NCBI RefSeq assembly: GCF_012571135.1
Contig: NZ_CP046216.1
Location: forward strand, 420,936-484,935
Reading direction: 5' to 3'
DNA: 64,000 nucleotides
DNA from: Enterobacteriaceae endosymbiont of Donacia tomentosa
GTDB taxonomy: Bacteria > Pseudomonadota > Gammaproteobacteria > Enterobacterales > Enterobacteriaceae
This document shows positions 50,495-60,801 of the stretch, one piece after another (the stretch's first letter is position 1; each line of letters begins with the position of its first letter). The position numbers and the translations under genes were made by a program. The notes below the pieces were generated by a model. The model searched no databases. It had not been told where the DNA came from and saw nothing but the letters and a program-made list of their open reading frames with translations.

Positions 50495-51037
50495 ATGAAT
50501 TTACAAAAAATACCTTCAGGTAATGATTTACCTAATAATATTAATGTAATCATTGAGATTTCATTGAATTCTAATCCAGTTAAATATGAAATGAATAAGA
50601 AATATGGAATATTATTTGTCGATCGTTTTCTCTCTACACCAATGTTTTATCCTTGTAATTATGGCTTTATAAATAAAACATTGTCGTTAGATGGAGATCC
50701 TCTAGATGTTCTTGTAATTACTAATTATCCAATTATATCTGGGTCTGTAATACAATGCCGGCCTATTGGATTATTAAATATGTTAGATGAATCAGGAGAA
50801 GATAATAAAATAATTGCAGTACCATATTATAAAATTTCACAAGAATATAACCTAATTAAAGATATTAAAGATATATCTATTACATTAAAAAAACAAATTA
50901 CACATTTTTTTAAGCATTATAAAGATTTAGAGGAAAAAAAATGGTGTAAAATTAATAGTTGGGAAAATATTAAAAGAGCCAAAGAAGAAATATTACTATC
51001 AATAGATAGGTTTAAAAATTCAAAATTATCTTTTTAA
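50495..51037 (+). CDS. ppa: inorganic pyrophosphatase
   Basis: A 180-residue family I soluble pyrophosphatase (E. coli 176). Catalytic metal ligands are in D-G-D-P-L-D-V-L-V (about residues 68-76), with E-I near 24 and the R-x-x-x-T-P-M-F-Y-P-C-N-Y-G-F segment. D-E-S-G-E-D-N-K and H-Y-K-D-L-E complete the site. It hydrolyses PPi from synthetic reactions and drives them forward. It stands alone. Confidence 0.97.
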   Translation: MNLQKIPSGNDLPNNINVIIEISLNSNPVKYEMNKKYGILFVDRFLSTPMFYPCNYGFINKTLSLDGDPLDVLVITNYPIISGSVIQCRPIGLLNMLDESGEDNKIIAVPYYKISQEYNLIKDIKDISITLKKQITHFFKHYKDLEEKKWCKINSWENIKRAKEEILLSIDRFKNSKLSF

Positions 51038-51465
51038 AAATTATTTAATATATATGTTGAAAAAATTTAAATAATTTTAATATTATGAAAATATTAATAG
51101 TATTTTTTAAAAAATTAATATTACAGACTATATATTTTGATATTTTAGTAAAAAAAATATAATTTTAATAAAAATATTTTTTCGATAAAAATTATTAAAA
51201 TTTTTTTAAAAAAAGTAATTTATTATATAATTAATAAAAAAATTTTCTTAATTAATAATTTTTATATTAAAAATATTATTATATATGTTTTATAAACAAA
51301 TATTTTTCATTAGATTTAATAAAATAAAATTATTTAAATATAACTAATTTAGTTTTTGATTAATTTAATTAATATTCTATACAAATAACTTTATTGAAAC
51401 ATAGAATTAAATTTTCAAAAAATAAACATCATATTTTTAATTAAAAAAAAGATTAGGGCAATAAA
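51038..51465. other. 428-base gene-free interval between ppa and eno
   Basis: Nothing recognisable. In enterics pyrG precedes eno; no trace of a pyrG frame can be read here. The last bases contain GATTAGGGCAATAAA, the ribosome site of eno. Confidence 0.55.
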
Positions 51466-52713
51466 ATGTTTAAAATAAAAAAAATAATAGGTAGAGAAAT
51501 TATTGATTCTCGTGGAAATCCCACAATTGAAGCAGAAGTACATTTATCTAATGGTGTTATTGGTATAGCATCAGTCCCTTCTGGGGCTTCTACCGGTTCT
51601 AAAGAAGCGTTAGAATTACGTGATCATGATATTAAAAGATTTTTAGGTCAAGGAGTATTAAAATCTGTACAAATTATTAATAATAATTTTAATAAATATT
51701 TATTTAATCAAAATTCATTAGATCAATCAAATATTGATAATATTATGATTGAATTAGATGGAACTGAAAATAAATCTAATTTCGGCGCAAATACAATTTT
51801 AGCTGTGTCATTAGCTAATGCTAGAGCTGCTTCTATGGCAAATAATATTCCTTTATATCAATATATAGGAGAAATTAATAATACAACAAACAAATTTTTT
51901 ATGCCATTACCAATGATTAATATTATTAATGGTGGGAAACATGCAGATAATAATTTAGATATACAAGAATTCATGATTCAACCAATTAGTGCAAAAAATA
52001 TAAAAGAAGCTATCCGTATAGGTTCCGAAATTTTTCACCATTTGTCTTATATACTTAAAAAACGTAAATTAATTACATCCGTGGGTGATGAAGGAGGTTA
52101 TGCTCCTAATTTATCTAATAATAGTGAAGCTTTTGAACTGATTTCTTATGCTATAAAAAGAGCTGGGTATATTTTAGGGGAAGATATTACTTTTGCCATT
52201 GATTGTGCAGCTTCGGAATTATTAATTAATAATAAATATAAATTAAATCAAGAAAAAACATCTCTTTCTTCAAAAGAATTCACACATTTTCTATTAAATT
52301 TAACTAAAAAATATCCTATTACTTCAATAGAAGATGGTTTAGGTGAAAAAGATTGGGAAGGTTTTGTGTATCAAACAAAAATATTAGGTAATAAAATTCA
52401 ATTAGTGGGAGATGATTTATTTGTAACTAATATTAAATTTTTAGCAAAAGGTATTAAAAATAAAATTGCAAATGCAATTTTAATTAAATTAAACCAAATT
52501 GGTTCACTTACAGAAACATTGTCTGCCATAAAAATGGCTCAAAAAGCAGGATATAAAATTATTATTTCTCATAGATCGGGTGAAACAGAAGATACATTTA
52601 TTGCTGATTTAGCTGTAGGTACAAACGCAAATCAAATAAAAACTGGTTCTATGAGTCGTTCAGATAGAGTTGCAAAATATAATCAATTAATTAGAATAGA
52701 AGAGAAATTATAA
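51466..52713 (+). CDS. eno: enolase
   Basis: A 415-residue glycolytic enzyme (E. coli 432) interconverting 2-phosphoglycerate and PEP, the donor used by enzyme I. It has [11 protein letters not shown] at the N terminus, [14 protein letters not shown] near residue 155, metal ligands in D-C-A-A-S-E and S-I-E-D-G-L, the catalytic Lys in I-L-I-K-L-N-Q-I-G, and the signature S-H-R-S-G-E-T-E-D. Conservation with E. coli is very high; the shortening is at internal loops. A hairpin follows the stop. Confidence 0.97.
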   Translation: MFKIKKIIGREIIDSRGNPTIEAEVHLSNGVIGIASVPSGASTGSKEALELRDHDIKRFLGQGVLKSVQIINNNFNKYLFNQNSLDQSNIDNIMIELDGTENKSNFGANTILAVSLANARAASMANNIPLYQYIGEINNTTNKFFMPLPMINIINGGKHADNNLDIQEFMIQPISAKNIKEAIRIGSEIFHHLSYILKKRKLITSVGDEGGYAPNLSNNSEAFELISYAIKRAGYILGEDITFAIDCAASELLINNKYKLNQEKTSLSSKEFTHFLLNLTKKYPITSIEDGLGEKDWEGFVYQTKILGNKIQLVGDDLFVTNIKFLAKGIKNKIANAILIKLNQIGSLTETLSAIKMAQKAGYKIIISHRSGETEDTFIADLAVGTNANQIKTGSMSRSDRVAKYNQLIRIEEKL

Positions 52714-52727
52714 GATATTTTTTTAAA

Positions 52728-52755
52728 ACTATGTTGTGTTTTTACTCAACATAGT
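52728..52755. terminator. hairpin after eno
   Basis: ACTATGTTG (52728-52736) pairs with CAACATAGT (52747-52755) around a 10-base loop. The T run lies before the stem, not after it, so it may stabilise the eno mRNA 3' end or act only weakly as a terminator. cydD starts 15 bases later. Confidence 0.5.
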
Positions 52756-52769
52756 AATGAATTATTAAT

Positions 52770-54482
52770 ATGAAAGAATTTAAAGAAAAAAAAATAATAG
52801 ATTGGTTAATAAAACAGAGTACTTTTATAAAGTATAAGATTCAATTTTCCTTTTTATTAAGTATTATAAATATAATTCTTTTAATAATACAAAATTGGTT
52901 ATTAACTCGGCAAATAGAATCTTTTTTTTTACCAAAAAATAAAAATAAATTTTTTACATATTATGTAACATTATTTTTATGTTTTATAATTAGATCTTTA
53001 TTAAAGATAATAATTAATAAAATTAATTATAATTATAGCCAAATAATAAAAAATTCTATTAGAAAAAAAATATTAGATAAAATAACTCAAAAATATTATG
53101 AACAATTAAAAAAAAAAAATTTAGGTATTAATTTATCATTAATTATTGATCAAATAGAATGTTTACAAGATTTTTATAGCATATATATACCTCAAATATT
53201 TCTATCGAAAATATTACCATTTATTATTTTGATTACTGTATTTTTTATTAGTTGGATAGTTAGTATATTACTTATAATAATAAGTATATTTACTATTATT
53301 TTTATAATATTAATTGGTTCAAAAACATCTGAAAAAAATAAAAAAAATTTAAAAATATTATCCATTATAAATGGTTTATTTTTAGATAGATTAAGAGGTA
53401 TAGAAACAATTAGATTATTTAATTTAAAAAAAATAGAAATATCAAAAATATCAATATATATTGAAAAATTTAGAAAAAAAAATATTGAAATATTAAAAAT
53501 AATTTTTTTGACATCTGTTGTTTTAGAATTTTTTTCTGCTTTTGCAATGGCATTTATTGCTATGTATTTTAGTTTTATGTATTTAAATATTATTCATTTC
53601 GGTTCTTATAGTAATATTACTATATTAAAAAGTTTTTTTATATTAATTTTGGTTTCTGAATATTTTCAATATTTTAATAATTTAGGAGTACTTTATCATA
53701 TAAAATCTAAAGCTATAGGGGCTGCTGATGCTATTATTAAAATAATAAAAAAAAATAATATTAATAATGATAATAAAAACAAATATAAATTATTTAATTT
53801 AAAAAAATTAAAAATAAAAGCACAAAATTTAATAGTAAGAAACTCAATAGGAAAAATATTAATAGGGCCCTTATCTTTTAATTTTTTTTCAGGACAAAAT
53901 ATAGTTATAAATGGTCCTAGTGGATGTGGTAAAACAACACTATTTAATGTCCTTTTAGGAAAGGTATCATATGAGGGTTCTTTAAAAATCAATAATTTAG
54001 AATTTAAAAAAATAAATTTAGATAATTGGTATAAACAAATATCATTTGTTAGTCAAAATCCAGAATTACCGGCTATAAACATTAAAAAAAATTTGTTCTT
54101 TAAAAAAGAATTAAATATAAATAAAATAAAAAATATTATATATAAAATAGGTATTTTAGAATTTTTAAAAAAATTACCTAATGGTATAAATACAATTATT
54201 AATAATCAAAATATATGTTTATCAGTAGGACAAATACAAAAAATAGTAATAGCTAGAGCTTTAATTAAAGATCATATATTATTATTATTAGATGAACCAA
54301 TAGCAAATATTGATATTAAGAGTCAATATGATATTATGAAGATAATGCAGGATAGTTCTTTCATTAAAACTAGCTTAACTATTACACATAAAATATATAA
54401 AATTGATTATTATGATGAAATTTGGTACATGGATAAAGGTAAAATAACTAAAAAAATATATCCTCAAATAAAAAATGAATAA
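52770..54482 (+). CDS. cydD: ABC transporter CydD (cysteine/glutathione exporter subunit)
   Basis: A 570-residue half-transporter (E. coli 588) with six N-terminal membrane helices and a C-terminal ATPase. Walker A is G-P-S-G-C-G-K-T-T, the signature L-S-V-G-Q-I-Q-K-I, Walker B L-L-L-L-D-E-P and the H-loop T-I-T-H-K. CydDC exports cysteine and glutathione to the periplasm and binds haem; it is needed to assemble cytochrome bd oxidase. A 12-A run (53108-53119) lies in the gene. cydC follows after 27 bases. Confidence 0.93.
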   Translation: MKEFKEKKIIDWLIKQSTFIKYKIQFSFLLSIINIILLIIQNWLLTRQIESFFLPKNKNKFFTYYVTLFLCFIIRSLLKIIINKINYNYSQIIKNSIRKKILDKITQKYYEQLKKKNLGINLSLIIDQIECLQDFYSIYIPQIFLSKILPFIILITVFFISWIVSILLIIISIFTIIFIILIGSKTSEKNKKNLKILSIINGLFLDRLRGIETIRLFNLKKIEISKISIYIEKFRKKNIEILKIIFLTSVVLEFFSAFAMAFIAMYFSFMYLNIIHFGSYSNITILKSFFILILVSEYFQYFNNLGVLYHIKSKAIGAADAIIKIIKKNNINNDNKNKYKLFNLKKLKIKAQNLIVRNSIGKILIGPLSFNFFSGQNIVINGPSGCGKTTLFNVLLGKVSYEGSLKINNLEFKKINLDNWYKQISFVSQNPELPAINIKKNLFFKKELNINKIKNIIYKIGILEFLKKLPNGINTIINNQNICLSVGQIQKIVIARALIKDHILLLLDEPIANIDIKSQYDIMKIMQDSSFIKTSLTITHKIYKIDYYDEIWYMDKGKITKKIYPQIKNE

Positions 54483-54509
54483 ATAATTTTATTGTAAGTA
54501 GAGGGATTA

Positions 54510-56255
54510 ATGTTTTATTTTTTATACGTATTAAAATATCACAAAAAATATTTTAAATATATTTTTTTAGAAATTATTTTATCAGTAATTTATAATTTAA
54601 TGAGTATTTTATTAGCAATTACATCGGGATGGTTGTTAACTTCTACTTTTTTATTAAAAATTATAAATGATAAAATAGAGTATAATTATATTATTCCAGC
54701 GATTATTATAAGAGTAATTTCAATAACAAAAATCTTAACAAAATATTATGAAAAATTAATAAAACATAACACGACTTTATATTTATTAAAAAATTTAAGA
54801 ATTATCTTTTTAAAAAAAATATTTTATTTATATCCATCAAATTTAATTAAATTACATAATATTGAGATATTAAATATATTAATATCTAATATTGAAGTTT
54901 TAGATTTTTTATATATACAAATTGTTTCTCCTATCTTAAGTATATTAATTACAATTATAATAATTTTTTTTAGTTTAAGCATATTTAATATTTTCATTTC
55001 GTATATTATTTTTTCCATCTTATGTATATTTTTATTATTCTATTCTTTTTATTTTTATAATAAAGGGGAAATAATCGGTATAAAAAATATAATCATAAAA
55101 GAAAAATATTATTTTGCCATAAATAATTTTCTATCTTATCAAATAGAATATAAAATTTTCGAAGGAATAAAATACATACGAAAAAAAATAGATTTATTAG
55201 AATTAAAATGGCAAAAAATACAGTCTATAAAAAACAATAATAATATTAAATCTGAAATTATCATAATTATAACTATAAATATTATTATATTAATATTATT
55301 AATATATAGTCATAATTATATATATGATATCGAGCAACTAAAGTATTTTATTGTATCCTTTCTATTATTTTTAACTGTATTTTTAAATGTATTACTACCT
55401 TTAAGTAATGTTTTTCAAAATATTAGTGAAATATTGTTTGCATCTAAAAAAATTATTGATATTCTAAAAAATAAACCTACAATTTTTTTCCCAAAAAATA
55501 ATTTTACTATAAATAAATTAATAAGTATAGATATTGATAATTTATCATTTTCATATGGCAAGAAAACTTTTGATATATTAAAAAATATAACATTAAATAT
55601 AAAAAATAATAATATAATAGCTATTACTGGTCATAATGGATGTGGAAAATCAACATTATTAATGTTATTGACTAGATCATGGGATACTAAAAAAGGTAAT
55701 ATTTATTTAAATAAATGTAATATAAAAAAATGGGACTTATTTTCATTAAGAAAAAATATTAGTGTTGTTAATCAAAAAATATATCTTTTTAGTGATACAC
55801 TAAAAAATAATATTTTATTATATAATCAAAATAATAAAAATATCAGTGATGAATATCTAAAAAAAATTTTAAAATTAGTGGGATTAAATAAATTATTAAA
55901 TACAAATCAAGGCTTAAATATATGGATGGGAGATGGTGGAAGAACTTTATCAGGTGGTGAACTTAAAAAATTAGGAATTATAAGATCGATTATACATGGT
56001 GGTAGTGTAATTTTGTTAGATGAACCAACAGAAGGATTGGATATAACAACATCTAAATATATATTTAAATTAATACTATCAGTTTTTAAAAAAAAGATTA
56101 TAGTAATTGCTACTCATGATATCAATATAATAAAAAAAGTTAGTCATATTTATTTTATGGATAATGGTTCTTTGATAGAAAATGGAAAATATGATGATTT
56201 AGTAACTAAAAAAGGATATTATTGGAATTACATAAAAAATGATTTAGAATCATAA
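54510..56255 (+). CDS. cydC: ABC transporter CydC (cysteine/glutathione exporter subunit)
   Basis: A 581-residue half-transporter (E. coli 573), partner of CydD. It has an N-terminal membrane domain with about six helices and a nucleotide-binding domain with G-H-N-G-C-G-K-S-T, T-L-S-G-G-E-L-K-K-L-G, L-L-D-E-P-T-E-G-L-D and A-T-H-D, all intact. The membrane domain has drifted strongly towards Ile, Asn and Lys. AGAGGGATTA precedes the ATG. In enterics aat lies between cydC and infA; it is absent here. Confidence 0.93.
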   Translation: MFYFLYVLKYHKKYFKYIFLEIILSVIYNLMSILLAITSGWLLTSTFLLKIINDKIEYNYIIPAIIIRVISITKILTKYYEKLIKHNTTLYLLKNLRIIFLKKIFYLYPSNLIKLHNIEILNILISNIEVLDFLYIQIVSPILSILITIIIIFFSLSIFNIFISYIIFSILCIFLLFYSFYFYNKGEIIGIKNIIIKEKYYFAINNFLSYQIEYKIFEGIKYIRKKIDLLELKWQKIQSIKNNNNIKSEIIIIITINIIILILLIYSHNYIYDIEQLKYFIVSFLLFLTVFLNVLLPLSNVFQNISEILFASKKIIDILKNKPTIFFPKNNFTINKLISIDIDNLSFSYGKKTFDILKNITLNIKNNNIIAITGHNGCGKSTLLMLLTRSWDTKKGNIYLNKCNIKKWDLFSLRKNISVVNQKIYLFSDTLKNNILLYNQNNKNISDEYLKKILKLVGLNKLLNTNQGLNIWMGDGGRTLSGGELKKLGIIRSIIHGGSVILLDEPTEGLDITTSKYIFKLILSVFKKKIIVIATHDINIIKKVSHIYFMDNGSLIENGKYDDLVTKKGYYWNYIKNDLES

Positions 56256-56309
56256 TTAAATACAAAAATATTTATAAGTTATTTTATACTGCAACGGGAA
56301 GGTGTTGTA

Positions 56310-56528
56310 ATGTCTAAGGAAAATAATATAGAAATGCAAGGTGTTGTATTAAATACATTACCTAATACGGTTTTTCATGTAAAATTAGAAAATGGACATG
56401 TAGTAACTGCTCATATTTCTGGTAAAATGCGAAAAAATTATATTCGTATTTTAACAGGAGATAAGGTAACTGTAGAATTGACTCCATATGATTTAGAAAA
56501 GGGGAGAATTATTTTTCGTAGCCGCTAA
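56310..56528 (+). CDS. infA: translation initiation factor IF-1
   Basis: A 72-residue OB-fold protein, the same length as E. coli IF-1 and nearly identical from [12 protein letters not shown] through to F-R-S-R. It occupies the A site during initiation. An unusually strong ribosome site (GGGAAGGTG) precedes the ATG. It ends the cydD-cydC-infA group and converges with trxB; the 70 bases between show no convincing hairpin, and the serW tRNA gene found near infA in E. coli is not there. Confidence 0.97.
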   Translation: MSKENNIEMQGVVLNTLPNTVFHVKLENGHVVTAHISGKMRKNYIRILTGDKVTVELTPYDLEKGRIIFRSR

Positions 56529-56598
56529 AAAAATAAGTTTTGTATAAATGCATATAGGCTCTTTTAAGATAAAAAGATCAAGGCTTTAAGAGTATCTA

Positions 56599-57561
56599 TT
56601 ATTTTTTATTTAGAAAATTTTGGACATCAAATGCAGCCATACATCCTGTTGCAGCAGATGTTATTGCCTGTTTATAAAAACTATCTGCAACATCACCAGC
56701 AGCAAAAACACCAGGAATACTGGTTTGTGTAAAATTTGAATTGTTTGTACTATTATTATTTACAATAATATAACCATTTTTATCTAATTTTAATGATTTT
56801 ATAAATAAATGAGTATTAGGTTTACTTCCTATAGAAATAAAAATTCCATATAATGGTATAATTTTAATATTTTTTTTATCATGTATATGACTAATCTTTA
56901 TGTGAGTAACTCCTTTATCATTACCTAATATTTTATTCACTATGTAAGGTGTATGTAAAATAATTTTTTTATTTTTTATACCTATCTTAATTTTATCAAT
57001 TAATATTTTTTCAGCAGTAAAATAATTTTTTCTATGAATTAAATGAATTTCTGAAGCAACATTCATTAAATATAAAACTTCTTCTAAAGCTGAATTTCCA
57101 CCTCCAATAATAGCAATTTTTTTGTTACGATAAAAAAATCCATCACAAATTGCACAAGAAGATATACCTTTCCCTATAAATTTTTTTTCAGAATCTAATC
57201 CTAAAAATTTAGGATATGACCCTGTTGCTATAATAAGACTATCACATATATAGTTAAATAAATTACCTTCTAAAAAAAATGGATTTTTTTGTAAATTAAC
57301 ATTTAAGATAACGTCTTTAATAATATTTGTTTTAAAATACAAAGCATGCTGATACAAGCTATCCATTAATTTTTGACCTGTTATATTTGGAAAAATTCCA
57401 GGCCAATTTTCTACATTAAAAGATCTAGTTAATTGCCCTCCTATATTTTCTCCAGTTACTAATATTGGATTTAGATTAGCTCTTGATGTATATATAGCTG
57501 CTGTATAACCAGCAGGTCCAGATCCTAAGATGATAAGTTTACTTGTTTTAATTTTTTTCAT
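56599..57561 (-). CDS. trxB: thioredoxin reductase
   Basis: A 320-residue flavoprotein (E. coli 321) that reduces thioredoxin with NADPH. It has L-G-S-G-P-A-G-Y-T-A-A at the N terminus for FAD, the redox centre S-C-A-I-C-D-G-F-F-Y near residue 136, G-G-G-N-S-A-L-E-E for NADPH, and the C-terminal G-V-F-A-A-G-D-V-A-D. In enterics trxB is co-located with cydDC; here it lies downstream of infA on the opposite strand. Reduced thioredoxin would feed NrdAB. Confidence 0.97.
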   Translation of the reverse strand: MKKIKTSKLIILGSGPAGYTAAIYTSRANLNPILVTGENIGGQLTRSFNVENWPGIFPNITGQKLMDSLYQHALYFKTNIIKDVILNVNLQKNPFFLEGNLFNYICDSLIIATGSYPKFLGLDSEKKFIGKGISSCAICDGFFYRNKKIAIIGGGNSALEEVLYLMNVASEIHLIHRKNYFTAEKILIDKIKIGIKNKKIILHTPYIVNKILGNDKGVTHIKISHIHDKKNIKIIPLYGIFISIGSKPNTHLFIKSLKLDKNGYIIVNNNSTNNSNFTQTSIPGVFAAGDVADSFYKQAITSAATGCMAAFDVQNFLNKK

Positions 57562-57665
57562 AAAATTTATTATTTAAATAATCACAAATATACTAGCTTA
57601 GTATAAAATTATACATTATAAATATAATATATGATATTTATCATACAATATAAAGGATTTTTAAT

Positions 57666-58958
57666 ATGTTAGATAATAATTTACTACGTCATAATCTTAA
57701 TTATATCTCTAAAATTTTAAAAAAAAGAAATTTTGACTTAGATGTAAATTTAATAAAAAAATTAGAAGAAAAACGTAAAAAATTACAGATAAAAATGGAA
57801 GTTTTATTTATAGAAAGAAAAAAAATATTTGTAATTTTATCAAAAAAACATATTACTCATAATATTAATATTACTGAACTAAAAAAAAAAGTAATACAAA
57901 TTAATTATGAATTATCTAAACAACAAATAATGTTATCTAGTATTAAAAAAAATATAAATACAATATATAGTAATATACCTAATCTACCTTTAGATGATGT
58001 CCCCTTAGGGAAGGATAGTAACAATAATAAAGAAATAAAAGTTTGGGGTGAAAAAATTAAATATAATTTTCTTATTCGTGATCATTTAGAATTGGGTTTT
58101 TTACACAAGGGTATTGATATTGAATCTGCTACAAAGATTAGTGGATCGAAATTTATAATTTTAAAGGGATTAATTGCGTATTTACATCGTATACTTATAC
58201 AATTTATGATAAATTTGCATGTTTTTAAACATAATTATAAAGAAATTTACATACCCTATATAGTTAAGGATAACGCTCTATATGGTACAGGTCAACTACC
58301 TAAATTTAGTAAAGATCTTTTTCATATTAAAAATTTTAAAAAATTAGATACACAAAAATATTTTTTAATCCCAACTGCAGAGGTACCTTTAACAAATTTA
58401 GTATGTAATACCATAATAAAAGAAAATCAATTACCAATGAAATTGGTTGCACATAGTCCTTGTTTTAGATCTGAAGCTGGTTCATATGGTCAATATAATA
58501 AGGGACTTATAAGAACACACCAATTTGATAAAGTAGAACTTGTGCAATTAGTAAAACCTTATAATTCTACAGAAACGTTAGAAAAAATTACTGAGCATGC
58601 AGAAAAAGTTTTACAGTTATTAGAATTACCATATAGAAAAGTATTACTATGTACAGGAGATATGGGTTTTTCTTCAAGTAAAACTTATGATTTAGAAGTT
58701 TGGTTGCCTTCTAAGAATAAATATTATGAGATTTCTTCTTGTTCTAATATGTTGGATTTTCAATCCAGAAGAATAAAAGCTAAATTTAAAACTAAAAATA
58801 ATAAAATTGATTATATACATACTTTAAATGGTTCTGGATTGGCAGTAGGTAGAACATTAGCAGCAGTTATGGAAAATTATCAACTTGAGGATGGGTCAAT
58901 TAAAATCCCAAAAATACTACGACCATATATGTATGGCTTGTCTATTATTAAAAAATAA
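57666..58958 (+). CDS. serS: serine-tRNA ligase
   Basis: A 430-residue class II synthetase (E. coli 430). It has an N-terminal coiled-coil arm (residues about 28-100) that grips the long variable arm of tRNA-Ser. The catalytic core shows F-R-S-E-A-G-S-Y-G-Q (motif 2), H-Q-F-D-K-V-E and N-G-S-G-L-A-V-G-R-T (motif 3). AAAGGATTTTTAAT precedes the ATG. It converges on argR with 11 bases between. Confidence 0.97.
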   Translation: MLDNNLLRHNLNYISKILKKRNFDLDVNLIKKLEEKRKKLQIKMEVLFIERKKIFVILSKKHITHNINITELKKKVIQINYELSKQQIMLSSIKKNINTIYSNIPNLPLDDVPLGKDSNNNKEIKVWGEKIKYNFLIRDHLELGFLHKGIDIESATKISGSKFIILKGLIAYLHRILIQFMINLHVFKHNYKEIYIPYIVKDNALYGTGQLPKFSKDLFHIKNFKKLDTQKYFLIPTAEVPLTNLVCNTIIKENQLPMKLVAHSPCFRSEAGSYGQYNKGLIRTHQFDKVELVQLVKPYNSTETLEKITEHAEKVLQLLELPYRKVLLCTGDMGFSSSKTYDLEVWLPSKNKYYEISSCSNMLDFQSRRIKAKFKTKNNKIDYIHTLNGSGLAVGRTLAAVMENYQLEDGSIKIPKILRPYMYGLSIIKK

Positions 58959-58969
58959 TTTTATTACAT

Positions 58970-59449
58970 TTATATTTTTTGTTCAAATAAAGTTTGTATT
59001 GAATTATATAAGTGTATTGTTTTAAACAAACGAGTAGGAACTACGAAAATTGTATCATCTCCAGCAATTGTTCCTAATATACCTTCTGATTTTCCTAAAG
59101 AATCTAATAAACGAGCTATTAATTGAGCAGCACCAGGACTAGTATGAATAATAATTAAAATATCGTTATAATCAATATCTAATACTAAATTTTTTAATGG
59201 ACTAGTTGTATTTGGAACCCCTAATTCTAAAGGAAAACAATAAACCATTTCCATTTTTGTATTTCTAATTCTTACAGCTCCAAATTTTGTTAACATTCTA
59301 GAGACTTTAGATTGATTTATGTTTTGAAATCCTTCTTCTTGTAAAGCATGTACAATTTCTGTTTGTGTACTAAATTTTTCTTGTTTTATCAAATTTTTAA
59401 AAATTTTTACTAAATTCGCGTCTTTTTTTTTTGTAGAAATAATACGCAT
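58970..59449 (-). CDS. argR: arginine repressor ArgR
   Basis: A 159-residue protein (E. coli 156) with the winged-helix segment [18 protein letters not shown] and the arginine-binding hexamer domain ([20 protein letters not shown]). The frame is open to 59485, but the ATG at 59449 follows GGAG and gives the family N terminus. ArgR represses arginine genes and also serves XerCD recombination at cer-type sites. No arginine biosynthesis gene is in the window and no ARG box (TGAATAATTATTCA type) was seen beside it. Confidence 0.96.
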   Translation of the reverse strand: MRIISTKKKDANLVKIFKNLIKQEKFSTQTEIVHALQEEGFQNINQSKVSRMLTKFGAVRIRNTKMEMVYCFPLELGVPNTTSPLKNLVLDIDYNDILIIIHTSPGAAQLIARLLDSLGKSEGILGTIAGDDTIFVVPTRLFKTIHLYNSIQTLFEQKI

Positions 59450-59695
59450 AAAGTTCTCCAAAAAAAATAAAAGAAAAAGTAACATTTATTAAAAAATAAT
59501 AACTTTATTTTTAAAACATTTTTTAAACAAATATGTATAATACATACTTTTAAAAATTAAAAGACTAATTGCATTTATCACTCAACTATATTATCATATT
59601 TTTAATAAAAAATTTACAGTTTTTTGTAAAAAACTAGAAATAAATAAATTATACTGTTTTAATAATTATTTATATTTTTTGGATAAATATTTAAG

Positions 59696-60118
59696 ATGAA
59701 CATCTTATTGAAAAATAAATTAAATTGTAAATGGTATTTAATTGATGCAAAAGATAAAATATTAGGAAGAATATCAACTATCATTGCTCATTATTTAATG
59801 GGAAAACACAAAATTTTATATGCTCCTAATGTAAATAATGGTGACTATATTATCGTTATTAATGCAAGTAAAATTAAAGTCACAGGTAATAAAAAACAAA
59901 GTAAGTTTTATTATAGTCATAGTGGTTATTCTGGAGGATTAAAAAAAATCACTTTTGAAAAATTAATGATAAAAAATCCTACCGAAATAATTAAACATGC
60001 AGTAAAAGGAATGTTACCTAAAAATAAAGTAAGAACATTAATGTTAAATAAATTAAAAATTTATCCAGGTATAAATCATAAACATATAGCACAAAAACAT
60101 TATGTTTTAAATGTTTAA
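59696..60118 (+). CDS. rplM: 50S ribosomal protein uL13
   Basis: A 140-residue protein (E. coli 142) with W-Y-L-I-D-A-K-D-K-I-L-G-R, G-D-Y-I-I-V-I-N-A, and the C-terminal V-K-G-M-L-P-K-N-K. It heads the rplM-rpsI operon. In E. coli L13 represses its own operon through the leader; here the leader (about 59570-59695) includes an A/T hairpin at 59618-59635 that could have a role, but this is a guess. Confidence 0.97.
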   Translation: MNILLKNKLNCKWYLIDAKDKILGRISTIIAHYLMGKHKILYAPNVNNGDYIIVINASKIKVTGNKKQSKFYYSHSGYSGGLKKITFEKLMIKNPTEIIKHAVKGMLPKNKVRTLMLNKLKIYPGINHKHIAQKHYVLNV

Positions 60119-60145
60119 TTTAAGATTATTGAGGATTATAAATTA

Positions 60146-60547
60146 ATGGGGAAAGAAAATTTTTATAATTATACAGCTACAGGTAGAAGAAAAAGCTCTT
60201 CTTCCAGAGTTTTTATTAGAAAAGGTAATGGTATTATTAATATAAATAAAAAAGATTTAAATGCTTTCTTTACAAGAAAGACACATCTTATGATGGTAAT
60301 AAAACCTTTAAAATTAATAAAAATGGAGGATAAATTAGATTTATATATTACTGTAAAAGGAGGAGGTGTTTCTGGCCAAGCTGGAGCAATTAGACATGGA
60401 ATTACTAGAGCTTTAATAAAATATGATAATTTTTTTAGAAAAGATTTAAAAAAAGTAGGTTTTATAACTCGTGATGCTAGAAAAGTAGAACGTAAAAAAG
60501 TTGGATTAAGAAAAGCTAGACGTAGTCCACAATTTTCAAAACGTTAA
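60146..60547 (+). CDS. rpsI: 30S ribosomal protein uS9
   Basis: A 133-residue protein (E. coli 130) with [28 protein letters not shown], and the C-terminal [12 protein letters not shown] that reaches the P-site tRNA. It lies 27 bases after rplM with GAGGATTATAAATTA as ribosome site. A hairpin (60578-60601) follows. Confidence 0.97.
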   Translation: MGKENFYNYTATGRRKSSSSRVFIRKGNGIININKKDLNAFFTRKTHLMMVIKPLKLIKMEDKLDLYITVKGGGVSGQAGAIRHGITRALIKYDNFFRKDLKKVGFITRDARKVERKKVGLRKARRSPQFSKR

Positions 60548-60577
60548 AATAAAAATTTCTATTCATATAGAATGTAT

Positions 60578-60601
60578 AATTAAAATATTAAAATTTTAAT
60601 T
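60578..60601 (+). terminator. possible terminator after rpsI
   Basis: AATTAAAAT (60578-60586) pairs with ATTTTAATT (60593-60601). The stem is pure A/T and no T run follows, so it is weak. Confidence 0.35.
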
Positions 60602-60801
60602 CTATGTAAGTATTCAGTTATTGAACGAAATATATTAAAATAATCTAAAATTAGCATCTAAAAATTATATTATTTATTTAAAAATTAAAATTTAATAACA
60701 TAATAAGAAAATTAATATCTATCAAAATTTTGTGTTTTTATAATATTAATATTTTTAGTTATTAATTTTAAATATTTTAAAATGTTTTATAGAGAATAAT
60801 T

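Noticed and set aside
56529-56598. Possible serW tRNA or terminator between infA and trxB
   Set aside because: No cloverleaf; the CTCTT / AAGAG pairing is only five base pairs with internal mismatches.
59450-59485. Twelve-residue hydrophobic N-terminal extension of ArgR
   Set aside because: It covers the GGAG ribosome site of the ATG at 59449 and ArgR is a cytoplasmic protein starting at that Met; not a signal peptide.
59618-59635. AGTTTTT / AAAAACT hairpin in the rplM leader considered as an L13 autoregulatory site
   Set aside because: The stem is nearly all A-T and no similarity to a known L13 leader structure can be shown by eye.
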